In this document: piece after piece, positions 63,664 through 64,000 of the stretch | Numbering within the stretch: position 1 is the first letter of the stretch | Layout of the letters: each line of letters starts with the position of its first letter | Assembly (NCBI RefSeq): GCF_963675165.1 | Contig: NC_087391.1 | Coordinates: forward strand, 3,119,001 to 3,183,000 | Origin: Halichondria panicea | Taxonomy: Eukaryota > Porifera > Demospongiae > Suberitida > Halichondriidae | Length of the DNA: 64,000 bases | Direction: 5' to 3' | Program-made: the position numbers and the translations under genes | The notes under the pieces: model-generated | Seen by the model: only the letters and a program-made list of their open reading frames with translations | Told to the model about the DNA's origin: nothing | Database searches by the model: none

Positions 63664-64000
63664 CAGTCGACCAGCAAATGGAATCGAGGGGTCCGACACT
63701 ATGAAAATTTGTGTACAGGATTTTAAAATCTCGAGATTCGGGAGATTTTACAAGATTTTACGGATTTCAGAGATTTTGAAGATTTTAGAGATTTCAGAAG
63801 ATTTTGGAAGATTTCAATGATTTTAGAGATTTCAGAAGATTTTAGAAGATTTCAGAAGATTTCGAAATATTTCAGAATATTTCAAGGACTGCAGGGGCCC
63901 ATAACAGCTCTATAAAGTCTATATGCAACACATTGTTCATGTTGTTCCAGGTTTATACTGTTCTTCTACCAGCTGTCCTTCTTATAAATTCCAGCTCTTC
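63664..64000. repeat. GATTTTAGA-type minisatellite and window end
   Basis: At 63718-63885 words of the type AGATTTTAGAGATTTCAGA recur with a 9-18 bp period. The final ~115 bp show nothing identifiable. Confidence 0.7.

Overview
The window reads as a stretch of animal nuclear DNA made almost entirely of repeats and transposon remains. I infer an early-branching marine invertebrate, most likely a sponge. The reasons are very short introns with clear GT..AG ends and CTAAC-like branch sites (44, 53, 57, 72 and 77 bp), multi-copy RecQ-like helicase and tnp2-like (CACTA/EnSpm) transposase remains, piggyBac-like fragments, many palindromic non-autonomous elements, and two TTAGGG-type telomeric motifs. 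The species assignment is inference. No tRNA, rRNA, CRISPR array or bacterial operon was seen.

Layout. 1-1378: minus-strand multi-exon gene of unknown function running off the left edge. 1745-4923: degenerate tnp2-like transposase with a 3' end that looks like a CACTA terminus. 4924-5933: a ~200 bp direct repeat flanking a piggyBac-like 5' fragment. 5934-9875: no supported gene. 9876-10576: unknown minus-strand exon set. 11144-13076: palindromic element, RecQ-like helicase fragment, then two more piggyBac-like 5' fragments. 13850-15093: low-complexity repeats and a gene fragment. 16498-16861: small CA/TG array. 17141-17735: inverted repeat. 18680-19610: second RecQ-like fragment split by a palindromic element inside its Walker A motif. 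19752-23353: 3.6 kb element with perfect terminal repeats and nested copies of a related element. 24281-25447: palindromic element with an ATGCAT-rich minisatellite. 25724-25918: small TG array. 25919-29170: irregular tandem repeat of 0.5-0.75 kb units. 29240-54480: a 25 kb CA-rich minisatellite with a recurrent GGCGTGCACACC-type core, ~8 kb higher-order duplication, an internal 670 bp inversion and two telomeric motifs. 54481-57559: no supported gene. 57560-64000: a large inverted duplication (arms of ~2.0 and ~2.2 kb) around a palindromic element.

No functional pathway can be assembled from these genes; every recognised protein is a mobile-element or helicase remnant. The two most unusual signals are the CA array with its internal structure, and a recurrent class of exact tandem duplications with a 17 bp period. 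Thirteen 17 bp cases are listed. Removing one copy restores the reading frame or motif in several fragments, and the two arms of the 58-64 kb inverted repeat show that the duplications are derived. They are either a real mutational signature or an assembly artefact, and reads can decide which.
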